This document shows positions 50,701 to 63,281 of a stretch of 64,000 nucleotides of DNA, piece after piece; the stretch's first letter is position 1, and each line of letters starts with the position of its first letter. The stretch lies in the NCBI RefSeq assembly GCF_020184175.1, contig NC_065533.1, forward strand, positions 48,770,351-48,834,350, in the 5' to 3' direction. The stretch is from Aphis gossypii. Taxonomy: Eukaryota > Arthropoda > Insecta > Hemiptera > Aphididae. A model generated the notes under the pieces. It was not told where the DNA came from, did not search any database, and saw nothing but the letters and a program-made list of their open reading frames with translations. Made by a program: the position numbers and the translations under genes.

Positions 50701-50836
50701 ATATATTATGCACGTGTTCTGACACATACACACGTACGACATTATTTTATCCGAAGCAGACACACCTACCCTGTTTAGCTTCTGTATAGACGATTCGTAT
50801 TCACTCTATATATATTAATAAATAATAAAATATTAT
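44751..50836. other. 6-kb AT-rich stretch, no gene seen
   Basis: The emptiest part of the window: no GC-rich islet, recognised element or convincing frame. Frames at 45204-45859 are AT-driven. Likely intron or intergenic. Confidence 0.55.
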
Positions 50837-51130
50837 ACAGGGTGATTTTTCAAGCATATCTATCCTGTTTTTATCACAAACTATTCATTTATTCAAATTC
50901 AAATGTTTAGAATTGATTATATTGCATGTTGTTGAATACGGATAACAAAATATTTTTATTTTATGTTTTTAAAGACCGAAAAATACTCGGAGATAAAGAA
51001 GAAATAGATGATAAAATTTTTTATTTTGAAACGGGAACTATATATTTTTTTGTAAATTTAGTTAAGCAAACGATTCTTTTGAAAATGTAGATTTATACAA
51101 ATCGAAAATTATTCATAATAATTTACTCAC
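50837..51130. mobile_element. ACAGGGTGATT-family element, partial copy
   Basis: The left end acagggtgatttttcaagca and the following ttattcaaattcaaatgttt-agaatt resemble the first 100 bp of the copies at 26801 and 38286. The right terminal repeat was not found, so the end given is approximate. Confidence 0.4.
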
Positions 51131-53103
51131 TTCTATACATCGTATGTGTATACATATATTAATATATTATGTCTGTGCTATAGGTCCCATTTCAACCCCA
51201 AACCCGGACACGATTTGTGTATATAATATGTCGTTTAGTCGAAAAATGTCTCGATGCAAATCTTCACATTTGCTTATATAGGTTCGACAGATGTACTACT
51301 GTTGCACGGTGTATAGTGTGGAATTCTTGGAAATATGAATTTTATTATAGCTATTAGCTGTATTATAGAGTATAGACTACAGTCTTTAAACTATTTTCGA
51401 GGTTATATAACTACTGATGATGTTATATTGTTCACGCAATATTTTTAAGTACAATTCGTATTTGCTATGATTATTTTTCGATAAAACAATTAACTAAACT
51501 TAAATTTATGTATAGTTATAGTAAATAAACAGCACATCAATTTAAATTAATCGGTTTAATTACACTTAATTACTGTAGTTACCACAGTACTGTATTGCTA
51601 TACATTGTGTAGGTACTACAGATTGCAGGTACAACCGCAACGTAGAAAAGTATATTTTTCTCATATCCTTATTCTTTGTATTAAAATAGTACATTTAAGG
51701 AATAAAAAAATATATATAAACATAGATAATTTATATAATAAGTATGGTCATTATTCAATAATATAAATAAATACTCTTGGTCCTGAAAAAAAAAACAATT
51801 AAGTAAGTAGATCAACTTACTGAACATTTAAGATACTACAGCTACATACCTATTTTTAAATTTTTATTAAATTCGCCTTAAATGATTTATCTTGTAATGA
51901 CCATATAAATTTATTTTAACTGTTGACTACAGTAATAATACTGCATATGTATAAACATATAGGCTGAACTAATGTTGCAATAAGTACACTATATATTGTG
52001 TCTTGATTTATGCATTTTCAAAAATATAACATGTTTATAGGTATACATATTATATGAGTTACGATTATACATAATACATGATTCTGTAATCTGGACAAAT
52101 TACGGTAATTTTCTATACAATACAACAACGAACTCGAGGACGATTCTTATGTAAACCTTTAGGTTATAGAGCAGGGGTTGACTGAGGTATACAATTATTT
52201 ATGGGGGACCGCTTAAAACCATATTTTTTTCTGTCTACAATGAGAAAAATATAAAGACTGGGAGCTGAAAGTAGTAGTCAGGGTCCGAAACATAAATATG
52301 GACAAGGGCGCGTAATTCCATTTAGCTTGAATGGTTTTGTTGAAGAATAAGAACCCAGTAGAATAACAGGAAAAAATCGATGAACCGGAAAGTCTTATAG
52401 GTAGTGAGTAGCGTTAAATATAAAATACGTATTTATACAATACTACAATAATAATAATAATAATATTATGTGTTTTCATTATAGAGTATTTTCAGTTCTT
52501 AACTAAAATTTCAAAAAAAAAAAATTAGTGTATAAAAATGTATGTCATATCATATAATATTATGTGATAAATAATAATAATATAGTATGTAATATACTAA
52601 ATTATGTCATATGATGTCATTGCAAGGTATAGCAAGGTACTAATTATACTTATAAGAACACTTATTTATATTAAATACATTTAATAGAAACTTTAACTCA
52701 TTTGTAAACTGTTATATAATACGAGTTTATAGTAACTTACCTCATCACTAAATGAAAAATTAAGTAATTTATTGTTCATTAAAACGCGTAGGTACTTTAA
52801 AAGTGATTAAAGTGTTTACACTGTATACAGGAAATATATAAAAAAAACACATTTTTTCTCGTATGCATTACCAACAATAAAGTTGTAGTGCATAATACCT
52901 AATATTATATTATACATCATCATATATTTTTGACAGTTTTATTGCTCATGAAAATTTTCGCTCTAATAAAAACTCAATAGTATAGATCCGTTTACGTATA
53001 CATAGTGTCTAATAATTTATTACACAGACATGGCTCAGACGTTTTATTTATTTATTATTATTTTTTTTAATTCCTATATCATTCTATTCGTCACTCACAC
53101 TTT
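51131..53103. other. AT-rich DNA with a transposon relic
   Basis: At 52169-52310 gcaggggttgactgaggtat, then tgggggaccgcttaaaacca, resembles ends of hAT elements (CAGGGGT-G followed by GGGGGxCCGC), strongly decayed. Otherwise no gene seen. Confidence 0.35.
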
Positions 53104-53262
53104 GTGTATAGTACTATAGCTGCTGTGGCAGCAATGACCGTCATCAACGCTGCACGTGTTTACAACCGGCCCAGATGGATTTCGGACGACGGTAAAAGAA
53201 CTGACCGTCTCTCGGACATTTTATTGTACCTCGCACATACCAGACACCAGCCGATGTGCACA
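53104..53262. promoter_or_regulatory. GC-rich islet, candidate exon or enhancer
   Basis: About 160 bp of balanced composition after 8 kb of AT-rich DNA. The plus strand is open from 53104 (MYSTIAAVAAMTVINAARVY). The minus strand has an ATG at 53219 (MSERRSVLLPSSEIHLGRL) before a stop. Neither is recognised. Confidence 0.25.
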
Positions 53263-54379
53263 TTAACTATATATAATAATAATAATATATATATATGTAT
53301 ACATTCATGCACACACATTTATGTGTATATATGTATAACACATATATAGAGTAATACAAGTGTATATTATTATTATATTATTATATTACTGCAGTTTACG
53401 ATATATGCATTAGCACAACGGACTATCATTGTAAACACAAGTAATATGCTTGCACTAAACCCACCAAACCCGACATATGTGCATCTATTGCATCCGTATA
53501 TTATAATATATATGTGTAATGAATGATGACATAGAGTGGAAAAAAATTGGGGAGGAAGGCTGAACGCTGAAGCCCCATTAAATATTTTTAATGTGTTATT
53601 TCGTCGGTGGCCCCACAGCCCTTTCACTCATTTTCTGTTAATAACATTCATTACTAGGGCTGTACTAAAAATATTGTAAATGTGCATGTAGATTTGCTTT
53701 TAAAAACATACAAAATACTCTAAACAATAAAAATATTACCTATAATTGCACCAAAAATAAGGAAATAATCATAGAGTAAATATTAAAATCGTTCTTAATA
53801 TTTGACTAGTATAATTAATTAATTTAATGGATATTCAGTTAAAATATATACAGTTGCAGCAAAAATCAATAAAGAGCACCATTATCTAATTGCAAAATAA
53901 AACATCTATTTTTTTTTTTTTAAAACAATACTAACGTCTATTATCATGCCGTCAACGTGTACTCAATACAACTGCAGTACAATTTTACTCTGACAACGGT
54001 ATTTTCCCGACGAGAACTTCTAATATACTGGCACTGTTAATATCGTTTGTTATACTTAACCACCGCTCATCATTATTTTTATATCAGATCGTCAGCGTGG
54101 GCGATACACACTCACACACACCTATACATAATATAATATGATACAATATGATACAATATGATATACATATATCGTACACTTAGCAGTATAACTTGCTATA
54201 TTATATTAGTTTTACAATATAAATATTTAATATTGATTTTCAACATAGGTACTTTATACAGTAAACAGTAGTTATATAGGTAGTATAATATATATTGTAC
54301 AGTACGTATATCATGCCATTATGGTGGTGGTATATAATAATACATTATAACGCTGCTACTGCACCGTACCACGATACGA
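53263..54379. other. AT-rich DNA, no gene seen
   Basis: TA and GT/CA microsatellite-like tracts near 53280-53345 and 54108-54172. Nothing else recognised. Confidence 0.45.
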
Positions 54380-54800
54380 ATGCAATGACGAACACTATAC
54401 ATGACGACAATCGAACAGCGGGGAAAATGTGTAATTTAACGCGGAACGGTGGACATACGATATCCGCGGCAGCGTTGGTGGCGTCGGTGGTGGAGGTGAT
54501 GGAAGGGCTTGAGGGGGTTTAGTGATGGTGGTACACGATACACGATACTTTGGAAGCGTAGGCGGTGGCGGGGGCGCACGCGAAATACGATATACACACA
54601 ACGACCGCCGTCTCCGTCATTATTTAACATTATTTCGTCGTCGACGTTGCACTACACTCAAGCTTATCCTCGTATATATATATATAAGTATAATATATTT
54701 TTGATGTCGGTCGTTGTTGTTGTTGTGGGATGTAGCAGGATATACGTAGGGGATGAGCAACAGAGCGACACGGTAGTAGTGAAGTGACGATGAGCGTTAA
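54380..54800. promoter_or_regulatory. GC-rich islet, candidate regulatory DNA
   Basis: G-rich on the plus strand (GGTGGTGG/GGCGGTGGCGG tracts at 54475-54575). Open frames on both strands are composition-driven. Possibly a promoter or enhancer. Confidence 0.22.
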
Positions 54801-56511
54801 AGGTACGCGTTATAAATATTGCGGTACCTATAATGTATAATATATATACGGAGAGAGGAATAACGAGAGAACTAGAGAAAAAATAGAGGGGATGGAGGAA
54901 GTGAACGAGAATGATGAGAGGATACGTGGTATAGTAATAGTACCGATATATATATATATTATTTTAGGCTGCTGTAGCAGGTGAAATATGACACTGTCGA
55001 AATAAAATGTAGGTGTGTGTATATATATTATAATAGCATACAGTATATACACCTATATATATATACATAAGTATGGGGACGGAATGATAGACCCAGAGAC
55101 TATTATATCAACTGCAATTTGACGTTATCTCGCGATGTGTGTATTTTAAAGTTACGCACATCATAATATTATAATATATATACGATCACGTGTATATACA
55201 TTTAGATCTCATGTTGACTTTTAACCGGAAAGCAGGTAGGTGTATATTGACGTATTGCATAATATAAAAAATATGCATAATGATATTGGCGATATTGCTA
55301 ATATTATATACGAATCCTATGCACGCTGTACTTATATGTATAGCCTTTACATAGCATATCATAATATAGGTATAGTTTCGCCCGCAGAGCAGTATAATAT
55401 ATAATATGTACATGTGTTATATTATTATCGATTGTCACATAAATATTCAAAACAGAGACAATGTATAATACGAACATTTTTTTTATTCAAAATGTTTTGT
55501 ACATTTTATATTTTTTTTTTACCATATTTTAAGGGGCGAGTTTTAGGAGTTGACTTAAGAAATTCAAATAAGGACCTATATTTTTTTTGCAAATGCAGTT
55601 TTTTTATGTGTTTTTTTTTTATTGTGTATGAGATAAGTTGTTAACAAAATGCTTCGATTTTTAATAAAATGGAGATAGTATTGGATCTAGTTTGTACTTT
55701 AAATTTTAAAGTCAAATAGAATAAAAATCAGGATTTTTCCCAGTATACTTTTTTTTATATAATAAGGAAAATAAATAAGTTATTATGAAAAACTGTAATT
55801 TTAGGTAATTTTAGACAAAATTGATTTTGTCTTTTTATGTATAATTACCTAAACAAAAAAAATCTTGGAAATTTCTACAAAATGTTTGTTTTCTATCCAC
55901 ATTAAAAATTCAATATTAATATTAATATTATAATATCATAATAGCATACAACATTTTAGATTTTTAAAATTTTTTTTATAAATTTTGATTAAAATAATTA
56001 ACAGCTGAGTAAAAATGTTTCAAAATTTCATACAAGATCCCACAAAATATATTTTCATTACCATATAAAATTATTAAAATACATAGGTATACGTTTTTTA
56101 GTTCATATTATGTGGTATAAATATATTATTATAGTAATAAAGTACTAACATTGCGGTTATAAATACTAGTAATATATTTTTATATTTATAGTAATAGTAT
56201 TTATAATCAATGGTACTAAATAACATAATAAATGCAATATTTTTAAAAAAATTATATCAACCTATACTATAGTACTAAAAGTAAAGTAATTGACTTTATT
56301 AACTATAAAAAAAAACATTACTTATCACTTGATGATATTATAGGCTGATAACCATATTTTCCATTCATATAATCGTTTTTCGTATATGCAGTAATATAGG
56401 TATCATTGAATTCAAATTTAACAGATCTATGATAATAGTGGCCAACTCGACACCTAATGTACAGCAGAGTTAGCTACTTACCCACTTTTTTTTATTATTG
56501 TAATATTGTAG
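54801..56511. other. AT-rich DNA, no gene seen
   Basis: A purine-rich tract (54850-54920) and A/T runs. No gene or element recognised. Confidence 0.45.
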
Positions 56512-56900
56512 CACAGGGGTGGCAAATTAGTTGAACGCTAACTGCCTAAAATAACTTTTTTTTTCTTGAGCGTGCCATGAAAAGTGTTATATTATATATA
56601 CCCGAGGTGACCAACTTGCGGCTCACGATAAAATTATTGTAATTTTATTGTATAGTTAATGAATTAATATAAATAAGGTAAGTAAACGAATCTATATCTA
56701 ATAAAAATAATATATTATATATTTATATATGGCTCGGCGCAGCGCTGTGGAAACAGCTGAGATTATATATATTTATATATGTGTGTGTGTGTAATGAAAA
56801 TAATTTATTTTTTGCATGCCATAAATTTATCATACCTGTTGTGGCACAATAAATTTCATAAAATGCCAAAAATAGAATAATTGTATAAAAAATTTATATT
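56512..56900. mobile_element. nested hAT-like transposon relics
   Basis: caggggtggcaaattagttg (56514) and ggtgaccaacttgcggctca (56606) both resemble the CAGGGGTG-CCAA terminal pattern of hAT elements. gagcgtgccatgaaaagtgt and later gttgtggcacaataaattt look like internal relics. No complete element or target duplication can be delimited. Confidence 0.35.
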
Positions 56901-59559
56901 GAAAAAAGGCACAAAGTAAAAAAAATAATTGATATATACCTACTTTAAAATCAGAATGACGAATTAATATATAAAAATTACATTTCTATCTCATATAGAA
57001 AAAAAAGTACCTATAATAATATACGCTTAGTATATAATATCTCAGATTTAAATATATAAACCCTAGTTAAATATACTTAAATAAATTCAATGTAATTTAA
57101 CGTTGGCTATAATTTGAAATTTTCCTGTATACGAGTACCTATCAAATTTTAAATAGGTTTCTAAAACAAAAATATTTTTATAATATTTGGAAAACGTGTA
57201 TAGTAATTTACTGTTTTAAATATTTTATTTAAAATACTATTTTTATAAAATATTTGAGTACCTAACAATATTTTGGCTATATATAGCCATATAGCCATAT
57301 ATATAATACTTATTAATTTAAAAAGTATTATCTTTTTTTGAAATCATCTTTCATAAATATTACTACCTACTTTTATTTATTCAATCTTTTTCAGTAATTA
57401 AATAGGATGAAAATAGGATTTAGTGAACCAGAAACTAAATATAAGATTCACCATTTTGAGTGAAAGAATAAATAAATATGTAATTATTGGTTTTCTTGTT
57501 TAGAAGGCAAGGATTTTCATTAGAATATAATTTGATTCCAAGAAAGCCAATCACCATAAAAATTAAACCAAGAGAAATAAATAAATAGGTATTTTAAAAT
57601 ATCTAATATATTGTATAATAATAATAATAATAATAAAGATAATAATTCATCTATTTAGTATGGATGATTTTTACATGGATTTATGATTAAAATGAGAAAA
57701 AAACTTATGAAAAACATGACCACCAATATTTTTGCTCATCACTGCAATATTTCAATGATTTTCTACGAGAATGATTTAAAGTTTAAATATTATAGGAAGT
57801 TTCTCGCTGTTCGCTTTCAATCAAAGATAGAATATAAACAGTATATCTAATATAGGAAGAATAATGGTTTGGAAAATTGAAAATTGTTATAGATATTTCT
57901 AGCTCAGTATGTTTTTGTCATATTATTATAAGAAAAATACGTGATTGTCATTGTTTGGATTATAATATGATCATGGCAATGATTATCGATGTGATGGCTC
58001 TACCACACCAATAACATGCTATTTAATAAGTAATAATTAAATTCTTTAAGATGGTCAGTAAACCCTGTAAACCTAATCGTATTGTATTACCCAGTGTAGG
58101 AATGATAAAGTAGGTATATATTACAATAATTGACTACTATTTGGTAATTACTAATTATATTTTTGACGACAAATATTTTATGAATAGTTAAAAAACTAAC
58201 TCGGTATAATATACTATTTTATCTTGTATAAGTTAGTAAATTACACTGCGTAAAATCGTAAAATCTGTAATGTAAAATTAAAACGTATACTGCTAAAAAC
58301 TCAATATACGAATATACCTATGACCTACCTACAATGAACCAACTGAACACTCTTCAATAGCTGAAATATATAGGTATATCATAATAAGCATACACTATAG
58401 AATTTACAAATTGTTATCATAAAAATAGTAATTAGTAGATAACTTTATCAGTGATACAGCATTTTAATATTTTCGATAATTTAACTCTTCAAAAAATTCC
58501 ACCAATTATTACCATAAACTCTCTTGACTGTTCTTTTCTATGATAATATGATATGCACTTTAAACTTAAGTACTGTAACCTACAGGCTTTATGCCACTCA
58601 TGATGTTGTCACAAGTACATATTAAACACCATATATATACATACAGCTGCGCAATTTTGGCACTTTCATGATAGGGTCATGGCCGGATATTAAAGCACTA
58701 TATACTATAGCCTAGGGTTGCCGATCTATGCTGTGGCATTGTGGGTGCCTAATTACCTATATCAATGGAAAAAATAACAATTCTATTGTTATATATTTTT
58801 AACTGTTTGAACATTATAATATTAGTTTTATTAGCATTTATATAATAACTTAATGGTTACATATATACCTATTAACTCTTGTTAATTGGTAATGGCATTG
58901 ATTAACAATTATAAAAAATATATCCTATTAAGTAGGTAATGTTAAGCAATAATGATGCTATTCTAAAATGTTACTTTTTTTTAAATAGCATAATTTAATA
59001 GTTTAAACACGATGGCATTAATTTAATAATTTAATAAAATATTACTTAATAAGTATACTTAATATATAATAATATAGTCAATATAGAGTAAACCCTTATG
59101 TACTTCTTTTTAATTTTTATATAGGTAGATAATACTACTTAATAATTATTTATAATATTATTTTAAATAAGATAATATATTATCAAAAACTAAGAAGAGT
59201 TAATTCGCATAAATACAACTATAAATATTGATAACATTTAATGCATTTAGATAGGTATGTCCATTTATAAACTAACTGAATAAATAAAAATGTATCCCTA
59301 TATGTTCAATATTTTTAATAAGTTTATAATATCAAGAAATGCAGATTTTTTAAAAGCTTAACTTTAAAAATGAACTTATATTTTTTTTTCTCATTATTTC
59401 TCTAATTCTCTTTGCCATTACACTGTAGTTTTTATTTTAAATCTACTTAACCTATATAGTTGTAACATTATCGTCCGTTATCGTTTGTCATAAAATATAC
59501 AAATATGAAATAATCGTATGATACAATTTGAAACTCTTAAAAAATGAATAACAAAATAT
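56901..59559. other. AT-rich DNA, no gene seen
   Basis: Only an (ATA)n run near 57613-57637 and AT-driven frames. Confidence 0.5.
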
Positions 59560-59759
59560 ATGAACCCTTTACATACCAACATGTACTTAGGGTATGTGGC
59601 ACCCCTGTCACATCTTTAATCCGGACCCAGATGGGGTGGCAAAGGGTGACTTTATCAACAAGATTTTTCGTCGTTTATGGCAGATGGTATTATAGAGGGA
59701 AGGGGTTGGTCAATCACACACTAACGACTATATGGTTAAAGTTTCGATTAAAATTGGTA

Positions 59760-59930
59760 TTAATTATATTTCACGTCGATATTTTTGGCGGGGGGATGTT
59801 TGTAGTGGCGGCGTCGAGCAGTTGTGGCAGCGGTGCCGTGGGCGTGACCGTCGCTGATGTGGTACGATGTGAACTTGGATGAGGGGCGCGTGGGAGTGGG
59901 AGGAGCTAGTGGTCCCGCCTCGTAATCGGA
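59760..59930 (-). CDS. unrecognised coding-like segment (candidate exon)
   Basis: After a good acceptor ttatattgcag (AG at 59932-59931) the minus strand is open for 56 codons to TAA at 59762-59760: SDYEAGPLAPPTPTRPSSKF, TSYHISDGHAHGTAATTARR, RHYKHPPAKNIDVKYN. G/C at third positions and a balanced residue mix set it apart from AT-driven frames. It could be a terminal exon ending at this TAA, or an internal exon with donor GAC|gtgaaa (59774). I do not recognise the protein. It might belong to an eya isoform (its phase-0 end would not fit exon 15779-16592 directly) or to another minus-strand gene beyond the window. Confidence 0.35.
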   Translation of the reverse strand, partial: SDYEAGPLAPPTPTRPSSKFTSYHISDGHAHGTAATTARRRHYKHPPAKNIDVKYN

Positions 59931-60019
59931 CTGCAATATAATGGTTTTCCCAACTTTCACCGCTCACCGGCCTGCCAACCACTACCGCCGCCGTTGTACA
60001 AACTGCCAAGGTTTTCACA

Positions 60020-62917
60020 AACGTTCAAAAAAATATAAATAAAAACGTTTTGCTTTGCTTGTATTCTGATATTATAATTTATATAAGTACCTATTATCAG
60101 TTACGCTCGATAACTTTCAATTAGTATATTAGTAGCTATATTTGTAACCTCAAGCAATCCCCCCTCCACCATCAATACTCCAAAACTTCTACTGTAGTTC
60201 ACAAGTTTTGATATATTTTTACTTATTATTGGTATTATATTATTAAGTAGGTTTACAGAATAAGTATGTGTTAATTCGAGATGTGGTGATTTCGATTCAC
60301 GTCAAATAAACGCAGTCATTTGGACGAACAATAATTGGACCCATACGATATTTTGACTCATGAAATTTCTACAATACTATATCATCTCGACGCAAAACAT
60401 TATAATAAAAATAATAAATTATACACGGTGACCCGGTGTATCTTGAATATATGACTATTTTTTAGATAATTATGATACACTTGCTGTATATAAAGTTTAC
60501 ACTAATAATTATCAAAAAAAATTTACTTTATGAAAACCAAAATATTTATGTAATGCCAGTTTTCAATAATATAGATTTTATTCTTTTTATACAAAAATAA
60601 ATTACCATAAATACTTGAAATTTTCATAAAATATTTGTATCAGAATTTTTTAAATATTTATATTGTTTATACCCATAAAGGCATTGGAATTTTTAACATT
60701 AATAACTTTCATTCGATTATTGTTGATTTATTTTTTTTATCAAACAATTTTAGTGGTTTTTTAAATTTTTATTTTACCATACCAACTTTTAACTTTTAAC
60801 CATAATTACGTATATTAATATTTTCTATACACGAAATATTTAGATTTAATTGAAGCCATCTATATTATTTTATCATAATTTTAACTTATAATGATATATA
60901 TTTAGTTATACAATACGAGAATTATAAAATTATTGAACGTTATAGAAAAATGTTAACTTAACTCTACATATCATAAAATATTGTGGCTAGATTAGTAAAA
61001 ATATAAATATTTTTTTACAAATTTAAAAGATCTGGTCTGAAAATAAACTAAAATGTATCTCTCCTGCCTAACGCTGAGTATATCACCAATAATTATAGTG
61101 ATATATAAATGAGTAAAAATTAAACCAAATTTTTAAAAATTGCATCATATTATATATAAAATACGAGTATAATAGTATAGTGTGTAAAAGTTTCAAATCC
61201 TCCAAAAAATATTAGTTGATTACAAAAAATTATCTAAAAAGTATTAAATATTGTTTATTTATTTTGTCCGAATTTAAATTTTAAATACTTATTAAAAAAA
61301 AAACCATGCCTGTATATATTTTATATTTTTAAGTTACTTTAATGAAAACTTATGACTTATAAGGACCCTTGTATTACATATATTTACCCAGCTATTTTAA
61401 ATTTAATTGGATTTAAAGTCCCTATAGTAGCCAGTAGGAATACACGATATTTGTTCCATGAGCTAAATTATTTAAAACAAACTATGGAAAAAACTCAAGA
61501 GCCCTTTTAAGCGCCAATAAAATCTCCACAATATATTTGTATAAAAAATAATAATTTATGAAAATAACTCATAATTTGTGAACACTGACTGGCCAGTTAG
61601 TCTAGCACTCTAGCCTTTATCAATATACAAAAAAAAAAATACTCGAAAAAGATAATAATGTAAGTATACATAATTTAAGCCTTTTATGGCTCAAACTAGT
61701 AATAATATTTGGCGATTCGCACCTACAATTTATTATACCTATAATGGCGATTAGTGTACTCAAACAAAATATATAATGTCCTAGCCCTTTAAGCTCACAA
61801 TATTAAATAATAATAATAATAACACTATTTATTTATTTAATTTTTTTTAGTAACTATTTCAGTAAAACAAAATATTATAATACATGTTATTAATACGCAT
61901 CGATACTGTCACGACAATGTATACTATTATACTGGTCGAGAATGGAGAATAAAACACTATACGGCAGTGTGACAATATTTAAATAGTTACACGACAACAC
62001 ATGATAACGATCCATATTAATTTATCTACATGGTATTATGAAATTCATACGCACATTTAAATAATTACAAAAATAAAATAATAATTACTGATATTGATTA
62101 CGTGTGAGACTGTGAGACCAGCTGTTCCTATCGCATATTTTGGTAATGCATCGGATGGAAACAATTATTATGCCTATAATTATAATAATAATAATATATA
62201 TTTTATTCCATATTATATCTACTTCAAAAATTCGAAATTAAAATATATTTTTGTAAATACCATAAAACAGTAAAAACGGTTTCATAATATACATTCAATA
62301 GATAATATAACATCTTAAAATAAATTAAAAATTAAAAAGCTTTAAATTCCTACGATTAATGATCTTAAAATAACAAGTTAATTAACTGCAACCTTTATTT
62401 ATTGTTTAAATAAATAGTTTCATACAATTTAAAACTTAATAATTCTATAAAAATTAGTTGGCTTTGTATAATATTTGTTATAGTTTTAATATAACTATCA
62501 CAAGATCTGAGGAATCTTTTATAAATTCACTCAGATTTATAGAAAAATAATCAACTTAACATTTTGCAAGTTTATATTCTCATTTAAAAAAGATCATTTA
62601 GTATCGATACAAGCCACTACTAAAAAATGAATTATTGAAAATGGTCCTTAAATACCTATTCTAATCATTCTAATAATGAGCAATTAAATAAACTTATTTA
62701 TTTAAAGAAAAAAGTTTTTACCAAAGTTGCCAAATTTGCAATTATATTATTTTATAATATACAATTGATTAATTAATTAATTAGTTGTACATAATATGTA
62801 TAGTTTATGTAAATTAAGGTTTTTCTAAAAAATTATTAAAAATATGATGGTATGTTTTATTTTTATTAGGTAGATTCTACTACTTGATCTTTTATCTTTA
62901 TCCAACACACGGGTGAC
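60020..62917. other. AT-rich DNA, no gene seen
   Basis: No frame longer than 60 codons and no clean element. Confidence 0.55.
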
Positions 62918-63281
62918 AGGATTGTAGACGTGTTATATTTGCCAAACGTACCGATTGATATAGTGAAGCGATAAGAATTCCGAAAACAGATTTGAATTTT
63001 TCATTAAGATTACTTTAGATCGACTTTTCCATATTTTTGATAATATCAAAATAATATCATTATCCCCCCCAAAGGCCCAAAATACATAAAAAGCGTTTTA
63101 TTAAAAAAAAAGTAATTAAAAAATTGTCAAATTTCATCTTAAAATAAGTTAAAACAAAATATCAAAAATATGGAAAAGTCAATTTCAAGTAGACTTGAAG
63201 AAAAATTATAATGTATTTTTAAAATTTTCATAACGTCATTGAATCATTTTGTATGTTTGGCAATGAACACGTCTAGTATCT
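62918..63281. mobile_element. fold-back element with long inverted arms
   Basis: The outer left arm (agacgtgtta-ttgccaaacgtac, 62926-62951) pairs with the right arm, which in inverse reads agacgtgttcattgccaaacatac from 63274. The inner arms gacttttccatatttttgat (63022) and atcaaaaatatggaaaagtc (63162) are exact inverse copies. The loop of about 120 bp has a C8 run and no coding sequence. Typical of a long-TIR MITE. Confidence 0.65.

Noticed and set aside
59968..60004. Tiny exon LYNGGGSGWQAG spliced to the 59930 segment
   Set aside because: The implied intron would be about 37 bases, below a usual minimum, and the phase of the 59930 frame would change.
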